Source: Bombus terrestris (lineage: Eukaryota > Arthropoda > Insecta > Hymenoptera > Apidae). Taken from it: a stretch of DNA of 64,000 nucleotides. Position numbers and translations under genes: made by a program. This document shows, piece after piece, positions 10,719-25,000 of the stretch. The DNA lies in the NCBI RefSeq assembly GCF_910591885.1, contig NW_025963552.1, forward strand, positions 372,001 through 436,000, given 5' to 3'. The notes below the pieces were generated by a model, which searched no databases, was not told the DNA's origin, and saw nothing but the letters and a program-made list of their open reading frames with translations. Positions within the stretch are counted from its first letter, which is position 1; each line of letters opens with the position of its first letter.

Positions 10719-13700
10719 TTATGTGAAACTATTCATAAACTGTAAACATTTGTCAGTAGGCAATAGGATAAAGACTTCCGGCTCCTCGGGCTGGTGCGAA
10801 TGTTTCAATGTCCGTATGTGCCAAACCGTTGGATTGTGACACACCTTTAGGCGTCTCTCGCTCGCTGCGCTCGCTCGAAAACTATAGCCTAACCTAAAAC
10901 CAATCCCTCTTGCGTTAGTCATTCGATATGAAGGCGACTTATTTCGAATTTGCGAACGTGTCGGATCGGATGTGAGGTTGGACTAAATTTTTACGTGCGA
11001 GCGGAGCGAGCGAGCAACGATCACAAGTTGCAAGGTATACATATACCTTGCAATATGCATATATATCGTGTTAGTACCTAATTTTGTCAGCCACTTCGGA
11101 CATCACATTGCACTGTAGTATGTGGAAATAGTACTATTTATGTGGTACTATTCATAAACTGTAAACATTTGTCAGTAGGCAATAGGATAAAGACTTCCGG
11201 CTCCTCGGGCTAGTGCGAATGTTTCAATGTCCGTATGTGCCAAACCGTTGGATTGTGACACACCTTTACGCGTCTGTCGCTCGCTGCGCTCGCTCGAAAA
11301 TTATAGCCTAACCTAAAACCAATCCCTCTTGCGTTAGTCATTCTCTATGAAGGCGACTTATTTCGAATTTGCGAACGTGTCGGATCGTATGTGAGGTTGG
11401 ACTAAATTTTTACGAGCGAGCGGAGCGAGTGAGCAACGATCACAATTTCCAAGCTATACATATACCTAATTTTGCCTTGCATATATTTCGTGTTATTACC
11501 TAATTTTGTCAGCCACTTCGGACATCACATTGCAGTGTAGTATGTGGAAATAGTACTATTTATGTGATACTATTCATAAACTGTGAACATTTGTCAGCAG
11601 GCAATAGGATAAAGACTGCCGGCTCCTCGGGCTGGTGCGAATGTTTCAATGTCCGTATGTGCCAAACCGTTGGATTGTGACACACCTTTACGCGACTCTC
11701 GCTCGCTGTGCTCGCTCGAAAACTATAGCCTAACCTAAAACGAATCCCTCTTGCGTCAGTCATTCGATATGAAGGCGACTTATTTCGAATTTGCGAACGT
11801 GTCGGATCGTATGTGAGATTGGACTAAATTTTTACGAGCGAGCGGAGCGAGCGAGCAACGATCACAATTTGCAAGGTATACATATACCTTATATTGCCTT
11901 GCATACATTTCGTGTTATTACCTAATTTTGTCAGCCATTTCGGACATCACACTGCACTGTACTATGTGGAAATAGTACTATTTATGTGAAACTATTCATA
12001 AACTGTAAACATTTGTCAGTAGGCAATATGATAAAGACTACCGGCTCCTCGGGCTGGTGCGAATGTTTCAATGTCAGTATGTGCCAAACCGTTCGATTGT
12101 GACACACCTTTACGCGTCTCTCGCTCGCTGCGCTCGCTCGAAAACTGTAGCCTAACCTAAAACCAATCCATCTTGCGTTCATTATTCGATATGGTGGCGA
12201 CATATTTCCAATTTGCGAACGTGCCGGATCGGTTGTGAGGTTGGAGTAGATAATTACGAGCGAGCGGAGCGAATGAGCAACGATCACAATTTGCAAGGTA
12301 TACATATACCTTATATTGCCTTGCATACATTTCGTGTTATTACCTAATTTTGTCAGCCATTTCGGACATCACATTGCACTGTACTATGTGGAAATAGTAC
12401 TATTTATGTGAAACTATTCATAAACTGTAAACATTTGTCAGTAGGCAATAGGATAAAGACTTCCGGCTCCTCGGGCTGGTGCGAATGTTTCAATGTCCGT
12501 ATGTGCCAAAACGTTGGATTGTGACACACCTTTACGCGTCTCTCGCTCGCTGCGCTCGCTCGAAAACTATAGCCTAACCTAAAACCAATCCCTCTTGCGT
12601 TAGTCATTCGATATGAAGGCAACTTATTTCGAATTTGCGAACGTGTCGGATCGTATGTGAGGTTGGACTACATTTTTACGAGCGAGCGGAGCGAGTGAGC
12701 AACGATCAGAATTTCCAAGCTATACATATACCTAATGTTGCCTTGCATATATTTCGTGTTATTACCCAATTTTGTCAGCCACTTCGGACATCACATTGCA
12801 CTGTAGTATGTGGAAATAGTACTATTTATGTGATACTATTCATAAACTGTGAACATTTGTCAGCAGGCAATAGGATAAAGACTTCCGGCTCCTCGGGCTG
12901 GTGCGAATGTTTCAATGTCCGTATGTGCCAAACCGTTCGATGGTGACACACCTTTACGCGTCTCTCGCTCGCTGCGCTCGCTCGAAAACTATAGCCTAAC
13001 CTAAAACCAATCCATCTTGCGTTCATTATTCGATATGGTGGCGACATATTTCGAATTTGCGAACGTGTCGGATCGTATGTGAGGTTGGACTAAATTTTTA
13101 CGAGCGAGCGGAGCGAGCGAGCAACGATCACAATTTGCAAGGTATACATATACCTTATATTGCCTTGCATATATTTCGTGTTATTACCTAATTTTGTCAG
13201 CCATTTCGGACATCACATTGCACTGTACTATGTGGAAATAGTACTATTTATGTGAAACTATTCATAAACTGTAAACATTTGTCAGTAGGCCGTAGGATAA
13301 AGACTTCCGGCTCCTCGGGCTGGTGCGAATGTTTCAATGTCCGTATGTGACAAACCGTTGGATTGTGACACACCTTTACGCGTGTCTCGCTCGCTGCGCT
13401 CGCTCTAAAACGATAGCCTAACCTAAAACCAATCCCTCTTGCGTTAGTCATTCGATATGAAGGCGACTTATTTCGAATTTGCGAACGTGTCGGATCGTAT
13501 GCGAGGTTGGACTAAATTTTTACGAGCGAGCGGAGCGAGCGAGCAACGATCACAATTTGCAAGGTATACATATACCTTGCAATATGCATATATATCGTGT
13601 TAGTACCTAATTTTGTCAGCCACTTCGGACATCACATTGCACTTTAGTATGTGGAAATAGTACTATTTATGTGATACTATTCATAAACTGTAAACATTTG

Positions 13701-16700
13701 TCAGTAGGCAATAGGATAAAGACTTCCGGCTCCTCGGGCTGGTGCGAATGTTTCAATGTCCGTATGTGCCAAACCGTTGGATTGTGACACACCTTTACAC
13801 GTCTCTCGCTCGCTGCGCTCGCTCGAAAACTATAGCCTAACCTAAAACCAATCCCTCTTGCGTTAGTCATTCGATATGAAGGCAACTTATTTCGAATTTG
13901 CGAACGTGTCGGATCGTATGTGAGGTTGGACTAAATTTTTACGAGCGAGCGGAGCGAGTGAGCAACGATCACAATTTCCAAGCTATACATATACCTAATG
14001 TTGCCTTGCATATATTTCGTGTTATTACCCAATTTTGTCAGCCACTTCGGACATCACACTGCACTGTACTATGTGGAAATAGTACTATTTATGTGAAACT
14101 ATTCATAAACTGTAAACATTTGTCAGCAGGCCATTGGATAAAGAGTTCCGGCTCCTCGGGCTGCTGCGAATGTTTCAATGTCAGTATGTGCCAAACCGTT
14201 CGATGGTGACACACCTTTACGCGTCTCTCGCTCGCTGCGCTCGCTCGAAAACTATAGCCTAACCTAAAACCAATCCATCTTGCGTGCATTATTCGATATG
14301 GTGGCGACATATTTCGAATTTGCGAACGTGTCGGATCGGTTGTGAGGTTGGAGTAGATAATTACGAGCGAGCGGAGCGAGCGAGGAACGATCACAATTTG
14401 CAAGGTATACATATACCTTATATTGCCTTGCATACATTTCGTGTTATTACCTAATTTTGTCAGCCATTTCGGACATCACATTGCACTGTACTATGTGGAA
14501 ATAGTACTATTTATGTGAAACTATTCATAAACCGTAAACATTTGTCAGTACGCAATAGGATAAAGACTTCCGGCTCCTCGGGCTGGTGCGAATGTTTCAA
14601 TGTCCGTATGTGCCAAACCGTTGGATTGTGACACACCTTTACGCGTGTCTCGCTCGCTGCGCTCGCTCGAAAACGATAGCCTAACCTAAAACCAATCCCT
14701 CTTGCGTTAGTCATTCGATATGAAGGCGACTTATTTCGAATTTGCGAACGTGTCGGATCGGATGTGAGGTTGGACTAAATTTTTACGAGCGAGCGGAGCG
14801 AGCGAGCAACGATCACAAGTTGCAAGCTATACATATACCTAATGTCGCCTTGCATACATTTCGTGTTATTACCTAATTTTGTCAGCCATTTCGGACATCA
14901 CATTGCACTGTACTATGTGGAAATAGTACTATTTATGTGAAACTATTCATAAACTGTAAACATTTGTCAGTAGGCAATATGATAAAGACTACCGGCTCCT
15001 CGGGCTGGTGCGAATGTTTCAATGTCAGTATGTGCCAAACCGTTCGATTGTGACACACCTTTACGCGTCTCTCGCTCGCTGCGCTCGCTCGAAAACTGTA
15101 GCCTAACCTAAAACCAATCCATCTTGCGTTCATTATTCGATATGGTGGCGACATATTTCCAATTTGCGAACGTGCCGGATCGGTTGTGAGGTTGGAGTAG
15201 ATAATTACGAGCGAGCGGAGCGAGCGAGCAACGATCACAATTTGCAAGGTATACATATACCTTATATTGCCTTGCATACATTTCGTGTTATTACCTAACT
15301 TTGTCAGCCATTTCGGACATCACATTGCACTGTACTATGTGGAAATAGTACTATTTATGTGAAAATATTCATAAACTGTAAACATTTGTCAGTAGGCAAT
15401 AGGATAAAGACTTCCGGCTCCTCGGGCTGGTGCGAATATTTCAATGTCCGTATGTGCCAAAACGTTGGATTGTGACACACCTTTACGCGTCTCTCGCTCG
15501 CTGCGCTCGCTCGAAAACTATAGCCTAACCTAAAACCAATCCCTCTTGCGTTAGTCATTCGATATGAAGGCAACTTATTTCGAATTTGCGAACGTGTCGG
15601 ATCGTATGTGAGGTTGGACTAAATTTTTACGAGCGAGCGGAGCGAGCGAGCAACGATCACAATTTGCAAGGTATACATATACCTTATATTGCCTTGCATA
15701 CATTTCGTGTTATTACCTAATTTTGTCAGCCACTTCGGACATCACATTGCACTTTAGTATGTGGAAATAGTACTATTTATGTGAAAATATTCATAAACTG
15801 TAAACATTTGTCAGTAGGCAATATGATAAAGACTACCGGCTCCTCGGGCTGGTGCGAATGTTTCAATGTCAGTATGTGCCAAACCGTTCGATTGTGACAC
15901 ACCTTTACGCGTCTCTCGCTCGCTGCGCTCGCTCGAAAACTGTAGCCTAACCTAAAACCAATCCATCTTGCGTTCATTATTCGATATGGTGTCGACATAT
16001 TTCCAATTTGCGAACGTGCCGGATCGGTTGTGAGGTTGGAGTAGATAATTACGAGCGAGCGGAGCGAGCGAGCAACGATCACAATTTGCAAGGTATACAT
16101 ATACCTTATATTGCCTTGCATACATTTCGTGTTATTACCTAATTTTGTCAGCCATTTCGGACATCACATTGCACTGTACTATGTGGAAATAGTACTATTT
16201 ATGTGAAACTATTCATAAACTGTAAACATTTGTCAGTAGGCAATAGGATAAAGACTTCCGGCTCCTCGGGCTGGTGCGAATGTTTCAATGTCCGTATGTG
16301 CCATAACGTTGGATTGTGACACACCTTTACGCGTCTCTCGCTCGCTGCGCTCGCTCGAAAACTATAGCCTAACCTAAAACCAATCCCTCTTGCGTTAGTC
16401 ATTCGATATGAAGGCAACTTATTTCGAATTTGCGAACGTGTCGGATCGTATGTGAGGTTGGACTAAATTTTTACGAGCGAGCGGAGCGAGCGAGCAACGA
16501 TCACAATTTGCAAGGTATACATATACCTTGCAATATGCATATATATCGTGTTAGTACCTAATTTTGTCAGCCACTTCGGACATCACATTGCACTTTAGTA
16601 TGTGGAAATAGTACTATTTATGTGATACTATTCATAAACTGTAAACATTTGTCAGTAGGCAATAGGATAAAGACTTCCGGCTCCTCGGGCTGGTGCGAAT

Positions 16701-17880
16701 GTTTCAATGTCCGTATGTGACAAACCGTTGGAATGTGACACAACTTTACGCGTGTCTCGCTCGCTGCGCTCGCTCGAAAACGATAGCCTAACCTAAAACC
16801 AATCCCTCTTGCGTTAGTCATTCGATATGAAGGCGACTTATTTCGAATTTGCGAACGTGTCGGATCGGATGTGAGGTTGGACTAAATTTTTACGAGCCAG
16901 CGGAGCGAGCGAGCAACGATCACAAGTTGCAAGGTATACATATACCTTGCAATGTGCATATATATCGTGTTAGTACCTAATTTTGTCAGCCATTTCGGAC
17001 ATCACATTGCACTGTACTATGTGGAAATAGTACTATTTATGTGAAACTATTCATAAACTGTAAACATTTGTCAGTAGGCAATAGGATAAAGACTTCAGGC
17101 TTCTCGGGCTGGTGCGAATGTTTCAATGTCCGTATGTGCCAAACCGTTGGATTGTGACACACCTGTACGCGTGTCTCGCTCGCTGCGCTCGCTCGAAAAC
17201 TATAGCCTAACCTAAAACCAATCCCTCTTGCGTTAGTCATTCGATATGAAGGCGACTTATTTCGAATTTGCGAACGTGTCGGATCGGATGTGAGGTTGGA
17301 CTAAATTCTTACGAGCGAGCGGAGCGAGCGAGCAACGATCACAAGTTGCAAGGTATACATATACCTTATATTGCCTTGCATACATTTCGTGTTATTACCT
17401 AATTTTGTCAGCCACTTCGGACATCACATTGCACTTTAGTATGTGGACATAGTACTATTTATGTGAAAATATTCATAAACTGTAAACATTTGTCAGTAGG
17501 CAATATGATAAAGACTACCGGCTCCTCGGGCTGGTGCGAATGTTTCAATGTCAGTATGTGCCAAACCGTTCGATTGTGACACACCTTTACGCGTCTCTCG
17601 CTCGCTGCGCTCGCTCGAAAACTGTAGCCTAACCTAAAACCAATCCATCTTGCGTTCATTATTCGATATGGTGGCGACATATTTCGAATTTGCGAACGTG
17701 TCGGATCGGTTGTGAGGTTGGAGTAGATAATTACGAGCGAGTGGAGCGAGCGAGCAACGATCACAATTTGCAAGGTATACATATACCTTATATTGCCTTG
17801 CATACATTTCGTGTTATTACCTAATTTTGTCAGCCATTTCGGACATCACATTGCACTGTACTATGTGGAAATAGTACTAT

Positions 17881-19984
17881 TTATGTGAAACTATTCATGA
17901 ACCGTAAACATTTGTCAGTAGGCAATAGGACAAAGACTTCCGGCTTCTCGGGCTGGTGCGAATGTTTCAATGTCCGTATGTGCCAAACCGTTGGATTGTG
18001 ACACACCTGTACGCGTGTCTCGCTCGCTGCGCTCGCTCGAATACGATAGCCTAACCTAAAACCAATCCCTCTTGCGTTAGTCATTCGATATGAAGGCGAC
18101 TTATTTCGAATTTGCGAACGTGTCGGATCGGATGTGAGGTTGGACTAAATTTTTACGAGCGAGCGGAGCGAGCGAGCAACGATCACAATTTGCAAGGTAT
18201 ACATATACCTTGCAATATGCATATATATCGTGTTAGTACCTAATTTTGTCAGCCATTTCGGACATCACATTGCACTGTACTATGTGGAAATAGTACTATT
18301 TATGTGAAACTATTCATAAACTGTAAACATTTGTCAGTAGGCAATAGGATAAAGACTTCCGGCTCCTCGGGCTGGTGCGAATGTTTCAATGTCCGTATGT
18401 GCCAAACCGTTGGATTGTGACACACCTTTAGGCGTCTCTCGCTCGCTGCGCTCGCTCGAAAACTATAGCCTAACCTAAAACCAATCCCTCTTGCGTTAGT
18501 CATTCGATATGAAGGCGACTTATTTCGAATTTGCGAACGTGTCGGATCGGATGTGAGGTTGGACTAAATTTTTACGTGCGAGCGGAGCGAGCGAGCAACG
18601 ATCACAAGTTGCAAGGTATACATATACCTTGCAATATGCATATATATCGTGTTAGTACCTAATTTTGTCAGCCACTTCGGACATCACATTGCACTGTAGT
18701 ATGTGGAAATAGTACTATTTATGTGGTACTATTCATAAACTGTAAACATTTGTCAGTAGGCAATAGGATAAAGACTTCCGGCTCCTCGGGCTAGTGCGAA
18801 TGTTTCAATGTCCGTATGTGCCAAACCGTTGGATTGTGACACACCTTTACGCGTCTGTCGCTCGCTGCGCTCGCTCGAAAATTATAGCCTAACCTAAAAC
18901 CAATCCCTCTTGCGTTAGTCATTCTCTATGAAGGCGACTTATTTCGAATTTGCGAACGTGTCGGATCGTATGTGAGGTTGGACTAAATTTTTACGAGCGA
19001 GCGGAGCGAGTGAGCAACGATCACAATTTCCAAGCTATACATATACCTAATTTTGCCTTGCATATATTTCGTGTTATTACCTAATTTTGTCAGCCACTTC
19101 GGACATCACATTGCAGTGTAGTATGTGGAAATAGTACTATTTATGTGATACTATTCATAAACTGTGAACATTTGTCAGCAGGCAATAGGATAAAGACTGC
19201 CGGCTCCTCGGGCTGGTGCGAATGTTTCAATGTCCGTATGTGCCAAACCGTTGGATTGTGACACACCTTTACGCGACTCTCGCTCGCTGTGCTCGCTCGA
19301 AAACTATAGCCTAACCTAAAACGAATCCCTCTTGCGTCAGTCATTCGATATGAAGGCGACTTATTTCGAATTTGCGAACGTGTCGGATCGTATGTGAGAT
19401 TGGACTAAATTTTTACGAGCGAGCGGAGCGAGCGAGCAACGATCACAATTTGCAAGGTATACATATACCTTATATTGCCTTGCATACATTTCGTGTTATT
19501 ACCTAATTTTGTCAGCCATTTCGGACATCACACTGCACTGTACTATGTGGAAATAGTACTATTTATGTGAAACTATTCATAAACTGTAAACATTTGTCAG
19601 TAGGCAATATGATAAAGACTACCGGCTCCTCGGGCTGGTGCGAATGTTTCAATGTCAGTATGTGCCAAACCGTTCGATTGTGACACACCTTTACGCGTCT
19701 CTCGCTCGCTGCGCTCGCTCGAAAACTGTAGCCTAACCTAAAACCAATCCATCTTGCGTTCATTATTCGATATGGTGGCGACATATTTCCAATTTGCGAA
19801 CGTGCCGGATCGGTTGTGAGGTTGGAGTAGATAATTACGAGCGAGCGGAGCGAATGAGCAACGATCACAATTTGCAAGGTATACATATACCTTATATTGC
19901 CTTGCATACATTTCGTGTTATTACCTAATTTTGTCAGCCATTTCGGACATCACATTGCACTGTACTATGTGGAAATAGTACTAT
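17881..19984 (+). repeat. Nested 5-monomer duplication, first copy (2,104 bp)
   Basis: Monomers 17881, 18300, 18719, 19141 and 19563. Recognisable members are the one with GGTACT, GGGCTAGTGC and CATTCTCTATG (18719), and the one with GACTGCCGG, CGCGACTCTC and GCGTCAGTC (19141). This copy differs from the next by three changes in its first monomer: CATGAACCG for CATAAACTG (17899, 17903) and GGACAAAG for GGATAAAG (17931). Confidence 0.92.
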
Positions 19985-22088
19985 TTATGTGAAACTATTC
20001 ATAAACTGTAAACATTTGTCAGTAGGCAATAGGATAAAGACTTCCGGCTTCTCGGGCTGGTGCGAATGTTTCAATGTCCGTATGTGCCAAACCGTTGGAT
20101 TGTGACACACCTGTACGCGTGTCTCGCTCGCTGCGCTCGCTCGAATACGATAGCCTAACCTAAAACCAATCCCTCTTGCGTTAGTCATTCGATATGAAGG
20201 CGACTTATTTCGAATTTGCGAACGTGTCGGATCGGATGTGAGGTTGGACTAAATTTTTACGAGCGAGCGGAGCGAGCGAGCAACGATCACAATTTGCAAG
20301 GTATACATATACCTTGCAATATGCATATATATCGTGTTAGTACCTAATTTTGTCAGCCATTTCGGACATCACATTGCACTGTACTATGTGGAAATAGTAC
20401 TATTTATGTGAAACTATTCATAAACTGTAAACATTTGTCAGTAGGCAATAGGATAAAGACTTCCGGCTCCTCGGGCTGGTGCGAATGTTTCAATGTCCGT
20501 ATGTGCCAAACCGTTGGATTGTGACACACCTTTAGGCGTCTCTCGCTCGCTGCGCTCGCTCGAAAACTATAGCCTAACCTAAAACCAATCCCTCTTGCGT
20601 TAGTCATTCGATATGAAGGCGACTTATTTCGAATTTGCGAACGTGTCGGATCGGATGTGAGGTTGGACTAAATTTTTACGTGCGAGCGGAGCGAGCGAGC
20701 AACGATCACAAGTTGCAAGGTATACATATACCTTGCAATATGCATATATATCGTGTTAGTACCTAATTTTGTCAGCCACTTCGGACATCACATTGCACTG
20801 TAGTATGTGGAAATAGTACTATTTATGTGGTACTATTCATAAACTGTAAACATTTGTCAGTAGGCAATAGGATAAAGACTTCCGGCTCCTCGGGCTAGTG
20901 CGAATGTTTCAATGTCCGTATGTGCCAAACCGTTGGATTGTGACACACCTTTACGCGTCTGTCGCTCGCTGCGCTCGCTCGAAAATTATAGCCTAACCTA
21001 AAACCAATCCCTCTTGCGTTAGTCATTCTCTATGAAGGCGACTTATTTCGAATTTGCGAACGTGTCGGATCGTATGTGAGGTTGGACTAAATTTTTACGA
21101 GCGAGCGGAGCGAGTGAGCAACGATCACAATTTCCAAGCTATACATATACCTAATTTTGCCTTGCATATATTTCGTGTTATTACCTAATTTTGTCAGCCA
21201 CTTCGGACATCACATTGCAGTGTAGTATGTGGAAATAGTACTATTTATGTGATACTATTCATAAACTGTGAACATTTGTCAGCAGGCAATAGGATAAAGA
21301 CTGCCGGCTCCTCGGGCTGGTGCGAATGTTTCAATGTCCGTATGTGCCAAACCGTTGGATTGTGACACACCTTTACGCGACTCTCGCTCGCTGTGCTCGC
21401 TCGAAAACTATAGCCTAACCTAAAACGAATCCCTCTTGCGTCAGTCATTCGATATGAAGGCGACTTATTTCGAATTTGCGAACGTGTCGGATCGTATGTG
21501 AGATTGGACTAAATTTTTACGAGCGAGCGGAGCGAGCGAGCAACGATCACAATTTGCAAGGTATACATATACCTTATATTGCCTTGCATACATTTCGTGT
21601 TATTACCTAATTTTGTCAGCCATTTCGGACATCACACTGCACTGTACTATGTGGAAATAGTACTATTTATGTGAAACTATTCATAAACTGTAAACATTTG
21701 TCAGTAGGCAATATGATAAAGACTTCCGGCTCCTCGGGCTGGTGCGAATGTTTCAATGTCAGTATGTGCCAAACCGTTCGATTGTGACACACCTTTACGC
21801 GTCTCTCGCTCGCTGCGCTCGCTCGAAAACTGTAGCCTAACCTAAAACCAATCCATCTTGCGTTCATTATTCGATATGGTGGCGACATATTTCCAATTTG
21901 CGAACGTGCCGGATCGGTTGTGAGGTTGGAGTAGATAATTACGAGCGAGCGGAGCGAATGAGCAACGATCACAATTTGCAAGGTATACATATACCTTATA
22001 TTGCCTTGCATACATTTCGTGTTATTACCTAATTTTGTCAGCCATTTCGGACATCACATTGCACTGTACTATGTGGAAATAGTACTAT
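19985..22088 (+). repeat. Nested 5-monomer duplication, second copy (2,104 bp)
   Basis: Monomers 19985, 20404, 20823, 21245 and 21667, each exactly 2,104 bp after its partner. By eye the only other difference is GACTTCCGG (about 21720) where the partner has GACTACCGG. That is about four differences in 2.1 kb, so this is among the youngest events in the window. The left junction lies between the ARM1 variant GCGAATGAGC (about 19855) and the CTTCTCGG variant (about 20048). Confidence 0.92.
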
Positions 22089-25000
22089 TTATGTGAAACT
22101 ATTCATAAACTGTAAACATTTGTCAGTAGGCAATAGGATAAAGACTTCCGGCTCCTCGGGCTGGTGCGAATGTCTCAATGTCCGTATGTGCCAAAACGTT
22201 GGATTGTGACACACCTTTACGCGTCTCTCGCTCGCTGCGCTCGCTCGAAAACTATAGCCTAACCTAAAACCAATCCCTCTTGCGTTAGTCATTCGATATG
22301 AAGGCAACTTATTTCGAATTTGCGAACGTGTCGGATCGTATGTGAGGTTGGACTACATTTTTACGAGCGAGCGGAGCGAGTGAGCAACGATCAGAATTTC
22401 CAAGCTATACATATACCTAATGTTGCCTTGCATATATTTCGTGTTATTACCCAATTTTGTCAGCCACTTCGGACATCACATTGCACTGTAGTATGTGGAA
22501 ATAGTACTATTTATGTGATACTATTCATAAACTGTGAACATTTGTCAGCAGGCAATAGGATAAAGACTTCCGGCTCCTCGGGCTGGTGCGAATGTTTCAA
22601 TGTCCGTATGTGCCAAACCGTTCGATGGTGACACACCTTTACGCGTCTCTCGCTCGCTGCGCTCGCTCGAAAACTATAGCCTAACCTAAAACCAATCCAT
22701 CTTGCGTTCATTATTCGATATGGTGGCGACATATTTCGAATTTGCGAACGTGTCGGATCGTATGTGAGGTTGGACTAAATTTTTACGAGCGAGCGGAGCG
22801 AGCGAGCAACGATCACAATTTGCAAGGTATACATATACCTTATATTGCCTTGCATACATTTCGTGTTATTACCTAATTTTGTCAGCCATTTCGGACATCA
22901 CATTGCACTGTACTATGTGGAAATAGTACTATTTATGTGAAACTATTCATAAACTGTAAACATTTGTCAGTAGGCCGTAGGATAAAGACTTCCGGCTCCT
23001 CGTGCTGGTGCAAATGTTTCAATGTCCGTATGTGACAAACCGTTGGATTGTGACACACCTTTACGCGTGTCTCGCTCGCTGCGCTCGCTCTAAAACGATA
23101 GCCTAACCTAAAACCAATCCCTCTTGCGTTAGTCATTCGATATGAAGGCGACTTATTTCGAATTTGCGAACGTGTCGGATCGTATGCGAGGTTGGACTAA
23201 ATTTTTACGAGCGAGCGGAGCGAGCGAGCAACGATCACAATTTGCAAGGTATACATATACCTTGCAATATGCATATATATCGTGTTAGTACCTAATTTTG
23301 TCAGCCACTTCGGACATCACATTGCACTTTAGTATGTGGAAATAGTACTATTTATGTGATACTATTCATAAACTGTAAACATTTGTCAGTAGGCAATAGG
23401 ATAAAGACTTCCGGCTCCTCGGGCTGGTGCGAATGTTTCAATGTCCGTATGTGCCAAACCGTTGGATTGTGACACACCTTTACACGTCTCTCGCTCGCTG
23501 CGCTCGCTCGAAAACTATAGCCTAACCTAAAACCAATCCCTCTTGCGTTAGTCATTCGATATGAAGGCAACTTATTTCGAATTTGCGAACGTGTCGGATC
23601 GTATGTGAGGTTGGACTAAATTTTTACGAGCGAGCGGAGCGAGTGAGCAACGATCACAATTTCCAAGCTATACATATACCTAATGTTGCCTTGCATATAT
23701 TTCGTGTTATTACCCAATTTTGTCAGCCACTTCGGACATCACACTGCACTGTACTATGTGGAAATAGTACTATTTATGTGAAACTATTCATAAACTGTAA
23801 ACATTTGTCAGCAGGCCATTGGATAAAGAGTTCCGGCTCCTCGGGCTGCTGCGAATGTTTCAATGTCAGTATGTGCCAAACCGTTCGATGGTGACACACC
23901 TTTACGCGTCTCTCGCTCGCTGCGCTCGCTCGAAAACTATAGCCTAACCTAAAACCAATCCATCTTGCGTGCATTATTCGATATGGTGGCGACATATTTC
24001 GAATTTGCGAACGTGTCGGATCGGTTGTGAGGTTGGAGTAGATAATTACGAGCGAGCGGAGCGAGCGAGGAACGATCACAATTTGCAAGGTATACATATA
24101 CCTTATATTGCCTTGCATACATTTCGCGTTATTACCTAATTTTGTCAGCCATTTCGGACATCACATTGCACTGTACTATGTGGAAGTAGTACTATTTATG
24201 TGAAACTATTCATAAACCGTAAACATTTGTCAGTACGCAATAGGACAAAGACTTCCGGCTCCTCGTGCTGGTGCGAATATTTCAATGTCCGTATGTGCCA
24301 AACCGTTGGATTGTGACACACCTTTACGCGTGTCTCGCTCGCTGCGCTCGCTCGAAAACGATAGCCTAACCTAAAACCAATCCCTCTTGCGTTAGTCATT
24401 CGATATGAAGGCGACTTATTTCGAATTTGCGAACGTGTCGGATCGGATGTGAGGTTGGACTAAATTTTTACGAGCGAGCGGAGCGAGCGAGCAACGATCA
24501 CAAGTTGCAAGCTATACATATACCTAATGTCGCCTTGCATACATTTCGTGTTATTACCTAATTTTGTCAGCCATTTCGGACATCACATTGCACTGTACTA
24601 TGTGGAAATAGTACTATTTATGTGAAACTATTCATAAACTGTAAACATTTGTCAGTAGGCAATATGATAAAGACTACCGGCTCCTCGGGCTGGTGCGAAT
24701 GTTTCAATGTCAGTATGTGCCAAACCGTTCGATTGTGACACACCTTTACGCGTCTCTCGCTCGCTGCGCTCGCTCGAAAACTGTAGCCTAACCTAAAACC
24801 AATCCATCTTGCGTTCATTATTCGATATGGTGGCGACATATTTCCAATTTGCGAACGTGCCGGATCGGTTGTGAGGTTGGAGTAGATAATTACGAGCGAG
24901 CGGAGCGAGCGAGCAACGTTCACAATTTGCAAGGTATACATATACCTTATATTGCCTTGCATACATTTCGTGTTATTACCTAACTTTGTCAGCCATTTCG

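Larger units (their letters stand above)
7352..14932 (+). repeat. HOR copy 1: 18 monomers, 7,581 bp
   Basis: Monomers start at 7352, 7774, 8196, 8618, 9037, 9456, 9878, 10300, 10719, 11138, 11560, 11982, 12404, 12826, 13248, 13667, 14089 and 14511. The next unit at 14933 returns to the 7352 type with the same private bases (ACTACCGG, TTTCCAATTTG, CTAACTTTG). Thirteen intervals are 422 bp and five are 419 bp, which sums to exactly 7,581. The few differences from copy 2 that I noticed include CAGTCGATAT near 8820, TTTTAATG at 9121, and ACGAGCAAGC near 9315 against ACGAGCCAGC in copy 2. This copy is taken as the reference order because copies 2 and 3 are explained from it by simple gains and losses. 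Confidence 0.92.
14933..24617 (+). repeat. HOR copy 2: 23 monomers, 9,685 bp (18 plus 5)
   Basis: The first 12 monomers (14933 to 19563) follow copy 1 at a constant offset of 7,581. Five monomers are then repeated (19985-22088). After that the order resumes with the 12404 type at 22089 and continues to the 14511 type at 24196. The length excess over copy 1 is 2,104 bp, exactly the five added monomers. Private changes include GTCTCAATG near 22172, CGTGCTGGTGCAAATG near 23002, and several changes in the monomer at 24196. Confidence 0.92.
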
